In this document: positions 33,258 through 45,794 of the stretch, in pieces
Layout: each line of letters opens with the position of its first letter
Numbering within the stretch: position 1 is the stretch's first letter
From: Juglans regia
Taxonomy: Eukaryota; Streptophyta; Magnoliopsida; Fagales; Juglandaceae
Direction of reading: 5' to 3'
NCBI RefSeq assembly: GCF_001411555.2
Contig: NC_049916.1
Coordinates: 6,510,001 to 6,574,000, forward strand
Length of the DNA stretch: 64,000 bases
The notes under the pieces: model-generated
What the model was told of the DNA's origin: nothing
Seen by the model: the letters and a program-made list of their open reading frames with translations, nothing else
Databases searched by the model: none
Made by a program: the position numbers and the translations under genes

Positions 33258-36200
33258 GTGAGTTTGCATGACCAGCTTAAGATACCAATGATTATATTCT
33301 TGTGTTATGTCTGATACAATGCCTGGCTGATGTCAACAACAAATCTTTTTTTGATAATGTTGTTTACCCAGAATTACCTAATTGGAGCTTTCAAGCCATC
33401 GTGTAACATCTCAATCACATTTTCTGATGGAAAAACACGCAAGCAGGTACCTCAATTTTCATTATGTTCAGTATTCTACTTTTATTAAATAAGTTTGGAT
33501 TCATTTAAGGATGTAAAAAAATCTGGGCAAAAAAGGAAATTTCTTGATATTTCCATTAAGTAATTTTTTTGAACAACCCCTAGGGGTTGGCTCAAGTGGT
33601 AGGGGCCTTGGTTCTTGCCGGTATGACCCCTCCAAGTCTAAAGTTTGAACCCTTGCATACAAACTATTTCTAGGGGCCACATCCCAATGTTGAAAAGCCG
33701 ATATTTTACCTAATTCGTGTGGTGGGAACATGTTACAACAGTCCAGGGTTTAATTGGGTAAAAAACATGTTGCATTGCACGGTCTCCGGGATTCTTCTTC
33801 ATAAAAAAATTGAAGAATTGGTTTATTATCGGTTTATCGGTCTTGTTAAGGCACGACATGAAGCGTATTATAAATGGGTAACAAAGACATATGGACTATT
33901 TTTCATTCTCATTTGTGTTCTTGTTGAAGAACTTAGTACCAATGCTTATAATATACGATTGATGTAAATTTTAAGTCCTTTGACTGTTGATGACTGCTAT
34001 TGAAGAACTTATTCATGGGAGTATTTATTAGGAAAATTGCTGATGAAACAAATTGGGGGCTGTACTCCATTTTTTTTTTTTTCCATTTAGGAGGGGGAAG
34101 AGAATTTTAAATTGGTCAAAACTATTTTGGTTATGGTCTTACAGTCTTACTAATGTTTTTCTTTTCCTTTTTATGTGCTTAAATAGGTCCCACTAAAGAA
34201 AGAAAATGGTCACACAGCCATGGTTCCACTTTTCCAAAGTCAAGAAAACATTGCTGGGAAGGTAAATGTGAAAGAATATTTCTGGGTCTCAGTAATATTT
34301 CTTGGTTTTTATGTATTATAATGCAAACTGAGAATCTGTACGAAATGGTTAAAACACAAGATCTTTAAAAGCATTATTTTGAAATTACTTTCTCTTCTAT
34401 TTTTTTTTTATGCATTTATAAATGATTTTGTGGTCTTTTGCAGATTTCGATAGAACCACTTCAAGGGAAAAAAGTTGATCACAATGGGGTGAAAGTCGAG
34501 CTCCTCGGCCAGATAGGTCTGTTTTTGTTTCAATGCTTCAATGCAGTACAATATCAATGATTTATGAAGGAGGTATTGTGAGAGTCATGGTAGAGCATTT
34601 CTCCTTTTGGGGAAAATAAAAAGTAGTCCTTGGGTTGTGGCCCTTGTAAAAAATAGTAATTGGGTTTCAAGTTTTCGTCCAAAACCCTAACAAAGAAGTT
34701 GCCACCTAAGTGAATTATTGACTTAGCATCTTGTGTTGCATGCAACATGTAGATCCACATGTGACTGGCCTCGTACCAATGAGTAAAAGTGGGCAAAAGA
34801 AAAAGGTTAAAGCAAAAAATAAACGAGTAATGCTACTCTTCATCCTAAACTCTGTCATCCCCAATCACACATGATGATGTGTCACATTTCAAGTTGCTTC
34901 TTCTAACTACTTAAATGATACCCATTTTGAAATCTGTCACATTACCAAGTGTGACTGAGGATGATAAAAATTAAGATGAAGAAGAGTATTACTAAAAACA
35001 AAAAGTAAAATAATACAAAAATTCAACAAAAGACAAACATAAATTGTGCAATTATTTTATCGTCCTTAGAATGTAGTTAGGAGTACTTATGTATACTTCC
35101 TGTGTACAAGGACTATGCCTATTTCATTCATATATATAATATTTATCTTTTACTGATAAAAAAAAAAAAATGTTGTATGAAATTCATTATTTGAAAACAC
35201 TAATACCAATTGTCCCTGCTTTTGCTAATCTAAATGCAGATGAGCACGAAATGAATTTGATTAGCCATGGATTTGGCCTAGGAGTAGGACATAGAATTAA
35301 ACTTTGATTGTTATTTCTTGATGGTGATAATATGTGATGCTTCAAAAGGATTTAGTCTTCATGTAAACAACAAAAGATAACATAATTTTTTTTTTTTTTA
35401 TAAGTAAACGATTATATTAATGACAAAAGGCTTAGCCCAAGTACACAAGAGGATATACACGAGTTAACGCCTATCTAGGAAGAAGAAAAAGAAAGAAGAA
35501 AATCATGAATGCCCATGCCATTAAAATCAACAGCTATGGCAAATAAAAATAGAGTTCTAACAAAAAGTGATCTAAGTTCCACTATAGAGCGTTCTTTATC
35601 TTCAAACATCCGGTCATTACGCTCCTTCCATAGGCACTACAAGATGCAAATAGGCATCAATTTCCACACAGCTGTGATTTGGGGGGCTCCTCTTAAGTTT
35701 GTCTAGCTAGCCAAGAACTCAACCATTGTGGCTGGCATGACCCAAGTTAGTTCCAACCTGCAGAACACATCATCTCATAGCTCTCTAGCAACCTCACAAT
35801 GTAGTAGAAGATGATCCACAGTTTTATCACTCTTCTTACACATGCAGCACCAGTCAACTATGATCACCCCCAGTTTCCTTAAGTTGTCCATTGTCAAAAT
35901 CTCGCCTAAGGAAGCTGACCACGCAAAAAATGCCGCTTTAGGAGGTGCTCTATTTCGCCAAATCTTCTTCCATGGAAATTGGTTGTCTTGCGATTGTGTG
36001 AGAGACTTATAAAAAGAACGAACCAAGAACATGCCTTTATCTGTTGTTTTCCACCATAATATGTCAGTTCGTTGAATGTTCGGTCTCATGGAGTATAGAA
36101 TACGAAAAAAATCCTCAAAACTACCAATTTCCCAGTCTTGGGCAGCCCTACTAAAGTTGACGTTCCATTGGACTTGATCCCTAGATAGTACCAAAACATC

Positions 36201-39200
36201 TACCACTGAAGCTTCTTTTTCATAGGCAACCTTGAAGACTGAAGGGAATGAATCCTTGAGGGCATTATCCCCACACCATATGTCACTCCAGAATTTAATT
36301 CTAAAGCCATCTCCCAACATAAGTCTAGTGTGACGAGTAAAATCCCCCCACCCTCCCCCAATATGCTTCCAAACTCCCACTCCATAAGCCCCACTTGCCT
36401 CTCTAGTGCTCCAACCCCCCCATATGCCTCCATATTTAAGGTCTATCACCGACTTCCAAAGGGTTTCCGATTCCATAGTGTATCTCCACAACCATTTCCC
36501 AAGTAAAACCCTATTAAAGATTCTCAAGTTTCTAATTCTCAGCCCACCAGAGGAAATTGAAGAGCATACCTTGTCCCACTTGACCAAGTAGAATTTGAAT
36601 TCATCCCCCGTAACACTCCAAAGGAAGTCACGATACAATTTTTCGATCCAAGTTGCCACACTTACTAGAATGGGGAATAGAGATAGAAAATATGTTGGTA
36701 AATTTGACAAGTACAATCTCTTCCAACCTGCTAATCTACGTTCAATCTTCTCAATCACTATATCCCAGGGCCCGTGGTGCTGCCCCTAACAGAAGACCAA
36801 GGTAATTCATGGGAAGAGAGGAAACCTTACAACCAAGAATGTAAGCCAACTGCCGAATATTACTAACATTTCCAATTGGCACCGACTCTAACTTGTCGAT
36901 GTTCACTTTCAGACCAGATATTGCTTCAAAATAAAGTAAGAGAGCCCTCAATGCCCGCATCTGGTTCTATTCTGCCTCGCAAAAAATTAATGTATCATCT
37001 GCAAACAATAAGTGAGAAATGCAGAGAGTACCCCTAGTGGGGTCCCCCAACCAAGAAACCAGTCACAAAATCACTATTAACCAAAGCTGAGATCATTCTG
37101 CTAAGCGACTCCATAACTATGATAAATAAAAGTGGAGACAAAGGATCCCCCTGTCTTAGGCCTCTCGAACTGTTGAAGTAGTCAACTAGGTTGCCATTTA
37201 CTAACACTTGAAACTACACCATCTGATCCACGAACACCCAATTAACACGATCATAAGCTTTCTCCATATCCAATTTACATAAGATCCCCTTATTGCTGGA
37301 TTTTATATGACTATCGATGCATTCATTGGCAATAAGAACTGAATCCAGAATTTGCCTACCCCTTACGAAAGCATTTTGGAGTTTCGAAATAATCTTTCCA
37401 ACACCTCCCCTAAACGATTTGCAAGCACCTTGGATAAAATTTTATACACCCCATTTACAAGATTGATGGGTCGATAATCTTTCACTTCTGTTGCCCCAAA
37501 CTTCTTAGGAATAAGTGCAATAAAAGTGACATTTAGGCTTTTTTTAAATTTCCCCACCGAATAAAATTTCTGAAACACCTTCATTAAATCCTCTTTCACC
37601 ACATCCCAACATGTTTGGAAGAATCCCATAGAGAAACCATCAGGACCCGGTGCTTTATCTTTAACCATTTTCCTCACCACCCCATAAACCTCCGCCTCCT
37701 CAAAGGATCTCTCCAACCACAGAACACTCTATGACTCAATGGACTCAAAGGCTAGTCCATCAAGCTTTGGCCGCCATCCCACTTGTTCAGTAAGCAAATG
37801 TTCAGCATTTCAATGTTATTATTTCTCCTATGAGAGTTGGCCACTCTATGGAATAACTCCGTGCTTCAATCATCCTCTTTCAACCACAATGCTCTAGATT
37901 TTTGGGGCCAAGAGATCTCCAATAATATAACCCTCTCTAATTATGCCACCAAAATTGTCTTCTGAGCTAACTCTTCCATAGAAACGACCCGTCCCTCTTG
38001 TATCCTTTCTAATTTGTGTAACTCTCTCAACATAGACTTTTTCCTGTCACCAATATCACTAAAGGACTGAATATTCCAAAACTTTAAATCTTGTTTCAAC
38101 ACTTTCAGTTTACCTGCCAAAATGAAACTAGGAGTGCCAAGAAACTAATAGGAGGACCACCATTGTCTAATCCTATCCACAAATCCTTTAGTTCTCAGCC
38201 ACATATTTTCGAATTTAAAATACCGGTACCCCCCTTGAATCCCACCGCAATCCAACATAATAGGAAAGTGATCCGAACAAATGCAAGGAAGCCACTTTTG
38301 ACATAGATCCGGAAAGTGGCTTTCCCACTCCGACGAGACTAAAAATCTATCCAGTCTGGTCCACGTATGGTGGTTTGACCACGTAAAAGCTCCTCCAATG
38401 AGAGGAAGATCCACCAACCCCAATTCAAAAATACACTCCGAAAATTCCATCATTGCAGGTCGCATCCTACTCTCACCTGATCTTTTGCTTGGGAACCTTA
38501 TAATATTAAAATTTCCACCTATGCACCATGGTGTGTCCCACCAACTATGCACTCCCGCTATTTCATCCTATAGAAGTCTTCTATTGCTATCTAGGTTTGG
38601 GCCATAGATGCCAGCGAACGCCCACATAAAATTATCTTTCACATTCTTAAAGTGACAAGCCACTGAGTACTACCCAATGAATTCCTCCATTTTCTCTATC
38701 ACTCATCTATCCCACATAATTAGAACACCTCACAAAGCCCCATCAGATGCTAAATAAACCCAATCCACAAAAGTACAGCTCCATAAACTTTGAACAATTT
38801 TTCTTGTAATAAGTTTCAGTTTAGTCTCTTGTAAACACACAACGCCCACCTTCCACTCACGAAGTAAGTGTTTCACCCGAAGACGCTTATCAGCCTTGTT
38901 GAGCCGTCGGACATTCCAAGAAGTAATTTTGGGCTTCATAAAAATGCAGCTACTCCCTTCCCTTTAGATCTTTCTCTACTTGCACTGCCTTCATAGATTA
39001 AAGACCAAGTTAGTCTCTTGAGTTCCCTCTGTTTTTTTAGACCTGATTTCTTTTGCTGAACATGCCCATCTTCAATGGCTGTGAGCAAAGTCAAGAATAG
39101 TTCTTCAAATCCCTCACATTCAAATCCCACAACATTTTGTAGTTCCTTTGCCTTGCGTATAACCCAATCAGAGACACTATACTGACCTGGCAGAAAGCAA

Positions 39201-42200
39201 TTCAGGGGTACTGGCTCCCCAACCATGTCTATCACTTCCCTGGGTGTCCGCTGCAGCGACACTCCCATTTCTTCTTCAACACTATTTGGCCTAGCACCCC
39301 ACTCCGAGGGGTCCATTATAGGCACTAACATCTGAGAGAGTCCCTCTGAAGCCTCCTCTGCCTTCTCTACTTTGAAAAACAGCGTGCGTGCCACTTCCAT
39401 AAGCTGCGTCGCCTTCGCCTGAGGGGAGACCACTTGGGTTTCAGGAGGAGACACACCCATGCTATCTGTCGGCCTTGTCTGGCCTAGTTGGGCCTGAGAA
39501 CCAACCTCCGACAGTGCCGTATCAACCATAGCCATTTCGTTTTCCTTTGTCAACACCTCACTCTCTAACAAGTCCGACTTCTGAGCCACCTTCGACAATT
39601 CTATGGTTTTGAACTTGTTCGTCAAGACCTTCGCCGGCGAAGTCTGGAGCCCGTCGGTAGAAGACCCAGCCACGTCCCCACTCTCACTCTCCATACAGGA
39701 AAAACTGCCGCCGTGGCCTTCCCCCTGTTTTCCTTCATGGGCTGAAGCCCAGGACGTGGGACCTTTGGAATTGGGCCACCAACTCTTCCATAATCTGCTA
39801 CCCGAAGCCCAGCTTGACTCCTATTCCCCCCCACGGGTTGAGACCCAACTTGCTTATTACTTGGGTGGGGCCCAAGCCCGTAGCCTGATAAGCAATTCAC
39901 TAGTTATGGTACTATTGGGTTGGTATATGTGGAAAACAAATGCAAAGTCAATTGAAAGATAAAAGCTTAAAAGCAATTCACTAGTTCTTGTGCCATTGGC
40001 AAGGCATGGATCTTTGAACAATTTAACACAGTACATTTTCTAGTACCAAAAGTGATGGTCATCAAATTTCCTGGACATTTCCAATATATACTACAGGAAA
40101 GGGCTTCATAGATAGCAAAACACAGGATTTCATATGCCCTTTTCTGCTTTGAGTGAAGTTATGCTAGTATAATTGTAGCCTGATTCTCGCCTGTCCTGGC
40201 CATTGGAATGCTGTTTCTTTGGAATCATGACTTTGTTTATGATATAAAGAATATGCAATGTGTTTTGAGGGAGTGAACGCATCCTTGTTTGGACTTGTGC
40301 ATCATATCTTTAAAAAAAAAAAAAAAACACCAAAATAATAATAAATAAATAAATAAAAAAAGAACAAAAGTCATCTAAAGTAAAAAGAAAGCATCTATTG
40401 AACAAATTTCAATTTAAAATGAGTATAACTTATGTTTTTCTTATGGGTTATATTTTTGTTTAAAGAAAGTCATTTTTTGAGACCTACATAAGCATTTTAG
40501 AAGTTTGTTCTTTAGATTGAAAACGTTTTTAGAAGTTTTTTAAATTTTTAAATTCAAATTAAATCTTAAAAAAATCGTAAGTATTCTTAGAAGTTTAAAT
40601 TGAAATTAAATCCTAAAAATGTATTCATTTTAAATTGAAATATGTTTTTTAGATGATGTTCATCTGTCAAATATTTATTGATGTTGACCAGAGATTTCTA
40701 ACAGTTGATTAACAGAATTTTGAGAGAAGTATTAATTTGATCGAAGTTGAAAGTATAAGGAATAAGGGTGCGGTACACGGGGACCAGGGTTTATTTTGCA
40801 GGGGTGAGTCCGAAGGGCCCTGCCTTGAAGAGGTTCCCCAACATCAAAAAAGAAAAGAAAAGAAAAGAAAAGAAAGAAAGTATAAGGAATTAAAAATTCA
40901 AAATGAAAACTTAAGGACTAATCTATCTTAGAGGCAAACCACAAGAACTATTTTAATATTTAATAAGTACTTTAGCTACAAAGGAGTTTCACAAAAGTCA
41001 GCTAACAAACTGAGATGGTTTGATAGTGTATTTTAGATTGTAAAATTACTTTTATTGTTAAACACATCTAATGTATCACATGAAGTCATATTAGTTTAAG
41101 TTTTAATGTATCAAAAGAGTTTACTTTTGTGAAATCTCTTTGTGGCTGTAGTAGCACTTCTCATATTTAACCCTTCATTCTATTACTTCCAAACAGTGGC
41201 AAAGCTTTTGCTATGGCACTGCACACATAATTAGAAACATCATTTAGTTAGAGTCAACCGTTCTACAAATAAACACTCGGAAGTGGTAACTTATCAATGA
41301 TCTGAAGGGCTGATACCATCTGCTTTACTAAATATGATGTGGTATTATAGTTGGTTTAGCTTTGATAGATTCCAGTCCTGGGCAATGAAGGAAGCATATA
41401 TGCTACTAACCTGTTCATATTTTAGTCTTATTGTTCTTCTGATTCCTTTATAAGTATTTTTCCTTAGCTTCTGGTGGAAAGCACTTTCTAGGACTATTTT
41501 TCATTCTTATTGTTAGGATGAATCTTAAATGAAATCTTATTTTGCTCGCAGAGATGTACTTTGATAGAGGCAACTTCTATGACTTTACTTCCCTTGGTGA
41601 GTGTACTTCTAGTTCTTTTGTGATTAGCTTTGATTGTAAGCTGTCAATATTGCCCCTTCTGTTTTATTTATCATTTCTAATTAACATTTTTTTTTTTTTT
41701 TTTTGCAATTTGCTTAATGCCATCACTCATCTTTCTATGTTTGAAATATGTTAAGGTATCAATTTGATTGATTTTAGTTTTTACTGATCTTGTTTCTAGT
41801 TCGTGAATTGGATGTTCCTGGAGATATATATGAGAAGAAAACATATCCATTTGAATTTTCCACTGTGGAAATGCCATATGAGACATACAATGGGGTGCAT
41901 GTGAGGCTTAGGTAATATTTATCATATTGTCAGCTTTAAATGCTGACCAGCGTATTCATACTTTCTCTTGGTATCTCTGTTGTGGTTGTTGCTTTTATCA
42001 TCAATCCCTGTTGTTGCTTTAAAGATGATCTGAGTACTTGGAAATGTTGAGTAAGATAGTCACTGCTAATGCATGCATCCTATGCCTAGGCTCCTAAATG
42101 TGGTCACCTACTCTATTACTGTTGAATAATGCAGGGTAGGATATCTTCCCCCTACCCTTTCTTATGAGCTGATCAAATGCTGCAGCATCCTTTTACTTGT

Positions 42201-44762
42201 GTTTAATTGTCTATTAACAGAAAAAATGATTTTGTTCTTGGAAATGTTGAGTAAGATAATGACTTCTCATGCATCCTCTGCCTAAGCTCCTAAATGTGGT
42301 TACCTACTCTATGACTGTTGAATAATGCATTAGGATAGGATGCCCTCCCCCTACCCTTTCTTAAGACCTGATCAAATGCAGTAGCATCCTTTTACATGCG
42401 TGTTTAGTATTTTATTAACAGAAAAATGTTATTTTTTTGGTATAGGTTATGATTAAACATTTTAGCACAGCCATATGATGCAGCATTTTGCTGATTCTTG
42501 GTTACTTATCTCTCTTTCCATCCATGTGTAGCTTTGCTTCAGCTCTATTTCCGGCCTTGTGTAGCTTTGCTTGCTTCCTTCTGAAATATCCTGATATTAA
42601 ACACTTTTTTATATGACTTATATTTAATGTACTATTGTATCTTTTAAATGTCTTCTACACGAGGAGAGATATTCAGTTGTATTAGATCATAAGTCATGGT
42701 AATAATTAGATGCAAATTAGTTTGCCAACTGCAAAGTTACCGTATGATTATCATGAGGAAATTCTAATGGTAATCGTGAAAATGATGTTGAGAACATGTG
42801 AGTTGTGGATCAGAGCTTGCTCTCAAAGAATATCTTCTGACTTTAATTGTTTCATTTTTGAAGGATGAATTTTAGTGCTTATCATTTCAGTGCCTTTGGC
42901 TGTCTCAAATTTAGTTATCTTTTCGGTTATCTTTTGCTGATCTGTATCTAATTGAAGGATATGATTAAGTACATGTTAGTATGCTGAAGTAGATTGTTCT
43001 TCAATTATTGATGACAATGTTAAAGGTGGATATAATGTTAGCAGTGAAAATTGAAAACATTTCGGAATCTTCTTTCCAGGTATGTCCTGAAAGTCACAAT
43101 CAGTCGTGGTTATGCTGGTAGCATTATGGAATACCAGGATTTTGTGGTGATCCTCTCTCTCTCTCTAAAAAAACCAGTTTTGCTATTAATGCTTATTCTT
43201 TTTCCAGCGTACCTTCTATATTCAGAACTTTTCACTAATGTTACGAAAATACTGTAAAAGTTCTTATCCATTGCTATTTTTATTTCGCTACTATTTTACT
43301 CGTTTCAGGTATATATTGACCTCTTTATTTTGGCATCAGGTTCGCAATTACTCCCCACCACCAGCAGTTAATAATAGCATTAAGGTGAGTGCAGTAATAT
43401 ATGATGTATTAGGTTACCTTTTTGTATGTCTACTGTTGTCTTAACTTGCTTTGTAAGGACCCTGAATTATGCTTTGTGGTCATTGACATGTGCAAAGAGG
43501 ATTTTTTTTAAAAGACATGGCGTGTTTATAGAGAAAATTCTTGCTTCCAGTTACCCATTGGGTTGTATATCATTTTGAGTTTATGTTGCATTCGTCTGAT
43601 TCACTATGCAGCAATTAACGTGACTTTGGTTTCTCATAATTCTTTTATGGTGTGTGCAGATGGAAGTTGGAATTGAAGATTGCCTGCACATTGAGTTTGA
43701 GTATAACAAAAGCAAGTATGTCTAACATATAGGATAACTGGGTACTTTTCAGTCAGTGTTGAAGATTGCCTGACCTTGACTGTTGTTAAATCTAGCTTAA
43801 TCTGGGTGCATAGGGTGGTTCCATTTGTAGATAGTTAGATGGCAGTCAGTAATCTATCACTTTCTTTTTCCATTTTCTTTTCAATTTTTTTTTTTTTCAT
43901 TAGGGGTTGGGGGTATAGGGACTCAATCTCAGGACATCTCTCATGAGAGAGGGGCAAATGCTATTAGGCTACAAGGCCGTTGACATAATCTATTGCTTTC
44001 TAGTCTAGCCATTCAGGAGTACAGAGCAAATATAATATTATAATGAAGTATAAGTTGAGGGGGTGCATCTTTGTCATTGATTTGCTGTTAAAATATACAG
44101 GTATCACCTGAAAGATGTTATTATAGGCAAGATATATTTTCTTCTTGTAAGAATCAAGATAAAAAATATGGATCTAGAGATCAGGCGACGAGAATCTACG
44201 GGATCAGGGGCCAATACCCATGTGGAGACAGAGACGCTTGCTAAATTTGAGTTGATGGATGGTGCTCCGGTTAGAGGTATGCTCAGAATTCTTCTGCCGT
44301 TCTTCATACTCCAACCAGTATAACACCAACAAAAAAACAACAGGGAGAGCTTTACACGAATAAAGAGCACAACCATGCTTATATACACAATGAACAAACG
44401 TGGTTTATGCCAAACATAAAATTTGACCAAATCTGATAAGCTTATTGGGAACATCATGTCAAGTGTAACTAAAGTTTAGTATAATTAATTATGTTCTGAC
44501 TTTACGACTTTACAAATGACAGTTCTGTTATTTGATTCCCATTACTAAAATGGCTGATGATCATGTGCTTGATTTTACAGGTGAATCAATTCCAATCAGG
44601 CTGTTCCTTAGCCCTTATGAACTGACACCGACACATCGGAACATCAATAACAAATTTAGTGTGAAGTATTATTTGAATCTTGTTCTAGTCGATGAAGAGG
44701 ACCGACGATACTTTAAGCAGCAGGAAATCACAATATATAGGCTTCAGGAAACATCTTCCTGA
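33255..44762 (+). CDS. VPS26: VPS26 retromer subunit, 11 coding exons, 302 aa
   Basis: This arrestin-fold subunit of the retromer core (VPS26-VPS29-VPS35) recycles cargo such as vacuolar sorting receptors from endosomes. Exons: 33255-33257 (ATG only), 33372-33446, 34187-34261, 34444-34516, 41552-41596, 41800-41911, 43080-43146, 43340-43384, 43660-43715, 44101-44276, 44581-44762. All introns are GT/AG, the phases fit, and the total is 909 nt with TGA at 44760-44762. The protein starts [20 protein letters not shown] and ends [11 protein letters not shown]. Conserved stretches include [23 protein letters not shown] and [20 protein letters not shown]. The length equals the Arabidopsis VPS26A/B proteins. 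The intron 34517-41551 is 7.0 kb because a LINE sits in it. Which Arabidopsis paralogue it matches cannot be settled from the protein alone; the neighbours favour the VPS26B locus. No lesion is seen. Confidence 0.96.
33577..33809 (+). mobile_element. tRNA-derived SINE in VPS26 intron 2
   Basis: Box A-like GGCTCAAGTGGT lies at 33589-33600 and box B-like GTTTGAACCC at about 33643-33652, with a short A-run at 33803-33809. Possible target duplication: TTGAACAA (33569-33576) and TTGAAGAA (33810-33817), 7 of 8 matching. It lies in sense orientation. Confidence 0.72.
34826..34993. repeat. MITE with AGTAATGCTACTCTTCATCC ends, VPS26 intron 4
   Basis: The left end AGTAATGCTACTCTTCATCC and the reversed right end AGTAATACTCTTCTTCATCT form ~20-bp inverted repeats. 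The element is 168 bp and noncoding. The target duplication is unclear. Confidence 0.7.
35775..37720 (-). pseudogene. LINE C reverse transcriptase and zf-RVT domain
   Basis: Minus-strand motifs in order: [17 protein letters not shown] and [11 protein letters not shown] (37363-37716), then [20 protein letters not shown]. The catalytic FADDTLIF is at about 36985-37008 with both Asp intact. [15 protein letters not shown] follows, and from 36758 [33 protein letters not shown] precedes the zf-RVT part, where [18 protein letters not shown] (near 35793-35850) is well kept. Frames change near 36760, 37050 and 37360, so it is inactive. Confidence 0.88.
38145..38939 (-). pseudogene. LINE C endonuclease domain
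   Basis: The minus strand starts with [20 protein letters not shown] and [10 protein letters not shown] (38939-38730; WNVRGLN and QETK motifs). After a broken middle part it continues [31 protein letters not shown] and CSDHFPIML (38552-38145), with the GDFN position as GGNFN and SDHxP intact. The middle frame break inactivates it. Confidence 0.85.
38936..39895 (-). pseudogene. LINE C ORF1 C-terminal remnant
   Basis: A 252-codon minus frame (39694-38936) overlaps the endonuclease start by 4 bases (ATGA), a usual plant L1 ORF1/ORF2 junction. It is Ser/Glu-rich with no nucleic-acid-binding motif left. Upstream text in another frame (39900-39622) is Gly/Pro/Arg-rich like the ORF1 linker. The RNA-binding N-terminus and zinc knuckle are missing through 5' truncation. 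Confidence 0.65.
40310..40327. repeat. A-run and (AAAAG)n in VPS26 intron 4
   Basis: An A-run lies at about 40312-40326. A separate (AAAAG)n stretch of about six units runs at 40849-40880. Both are simple repeats in the large intron. The rest of 39896-41551 is AT-rich without recognisable genes. Confidence 0.6.
42038..42437. repeat. 200-bp tandem duplication in VPS26 intron 6
   Basis: TTGGAAATGTTGAGTAAGAT occurs with a period of exactly 200 bases (42038 and 42238). The match continues through CTCCTAAATGTGG, TGTTGAATAATGCA, CCCCCTACCCTTTCTTA and ATTAACAGAAAAA. The copies differ at several positions. It does not touch exon edges. Confidence 0.88.
43866..43985 (-). mobile_element. tRNA-derived SINE, antisense in VPS26 intron 9
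   Basis: On the minus strand it begins with GGCCTTGTAGCCTAATAGCA (box A type). GAGATTGAGTCCC follows (worn box B), and it ends in a T-rich tail at 43885-43898 on the plus strand. The flanks TAATCTATCACTTTCT (43850-43865) and TAATCTATTGCTTTCT (43986-44001) form a 16-bp target duplication with two mismatches. Confidence 0.78.
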
Positions 44763-45661
44763 TTACTTCTCATAGGGTATGGGCATTTGATCCCACTTGA
44801 AAGGGAAAAGAAAATTAATTTGCGTCGCAGACGCCTTGTAAAGCCTTTTAGGTTTCATTTTGCCAGTCGGAGAATTTTGTTTCTATAAAGAATTAGAATG
44901 GCTTGCACTCTTGCCGAGTGACAGCTTTGCACCACATTGTCGCAAATTATGTACATGAGCCATGCTGGGGCAGGGAAAGATCTCTGGTCGCTGTTATGAT
45001 ACAATGAACAATCATCTGAAGCCAGCTGTTGTGACTTAACTATTGCATTGTTTGATCATATTCAGCATCTTCTGTGTTATTTTCTTTGTTGCCTTTTATT
45101 TTGTATTTGATTTCAGAGACGCCTTTCCTTCGGGATGTAATAATTACTATTTACTCCTTATGGTTTTCTTCTATCTGATTTATGAAGTTGTTTGGGATGT
45201 GGTGGTAGATCCATCTGGAAAATACTGTATTAATATGTTATCAGCAATTCTCTTCATAATTTGTAGACCTCTCTTTCCATTATGTCTTAGGGGTTAACTT
45301 CTGTTACTGAAAAGAGTCCTGCACTTGCACATAAAAAGCCAGTTTTGATGATTTCTGGAACCTTTGAAGAGTAATCGATAGAATAAAAGTTCAGTTTACT
45401 AGATTTGGTAATCTTTCTAAAGCAATGACCCTTATCTTCTGAGCTTCTAAATGTTATAGATTCTCGGGTTGTATGCAAATTCATTATATAAGCATCTTTT
45501 GCTGGAAATCTTTGGTTATTCTCATGGATTACTATTGACTCTGGTAGTCTGGTTTCTAATTTTATTTGTTCTCAGCTTCTAAGAATATTTGATGCCAATG
45601 ATATGTTTTCCATATGACAAAAACCCAAAAAGATGCTAGAAGTGAATGCTCACATCTGAAT
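44763..45661 (+). other. VPS26 3' UTR and downstream spacer
   Basis: No ORF is supported. The first few hundred bases are the likely 3' UTR. The exact polyadenylation site cannot be chosen from the sequence. Confidence 0.5.
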
Positions 45662-45673
45662 TATGGTATCCTG

Positions 45674-45794
45674 GGAGATTTTTCTCTTGAATTATCCGAG
45701 ATGCACTTGCCGGAAACTCCTTGCCGAGGACACGTGCACCTCCGGGATTAGTCCAGATACTGTTCCCGGTCATCCGATCAATAAAAAAAAAAAG
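45674..45794 (+). mobile_element. 5'-truncated SINE with exact 12-bp target duplication
   Basis: The body GAGATTTTTCTCTTGAATTA, then CTTGCCGGAAACTCCTTGCC and CACCTCCGGGATTAGTCC, ends in an A-run at 45782-45794. TATGGTATCCTG flanks it exactly at 45662-45673 and 45795-45806. Box A and box B are missing, so it is 5'-truncated. The 3' part is of the plant SINE type with GGGATTAGTC text. Confidence 0.85.

Larger units (their letters stand above)
35387..39895 (-). mobile_element. LINE (family C, no RNase H) inserted antisense in VPS26 intron 4
   Basis: A T-run at 35387-35399 is the poly(A) tail of a minus-strand L1-type element. Reading leftward from 39895 gives the ORF1 tail, endonuclease, RT and zf-RVT, then a short tail with MWCLW-type text and the A-run. 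No RNase H domain follows RT, unlike families A and B. It is 5'-truncated within ORF1. AAAGATAA occurs at both edges (35373-35380 and 39954-39961) as a weak target-duplication candidate. The copy has several frame breaks. Confidence 0.88.

Noticed and set aside
39603..39962. 119-codon plus ORF over the LINE ORF1 region
   Set aside because: It is the antisense of the LINE ORF1 remnant, with Pro-rich text arising from the complementary strand.
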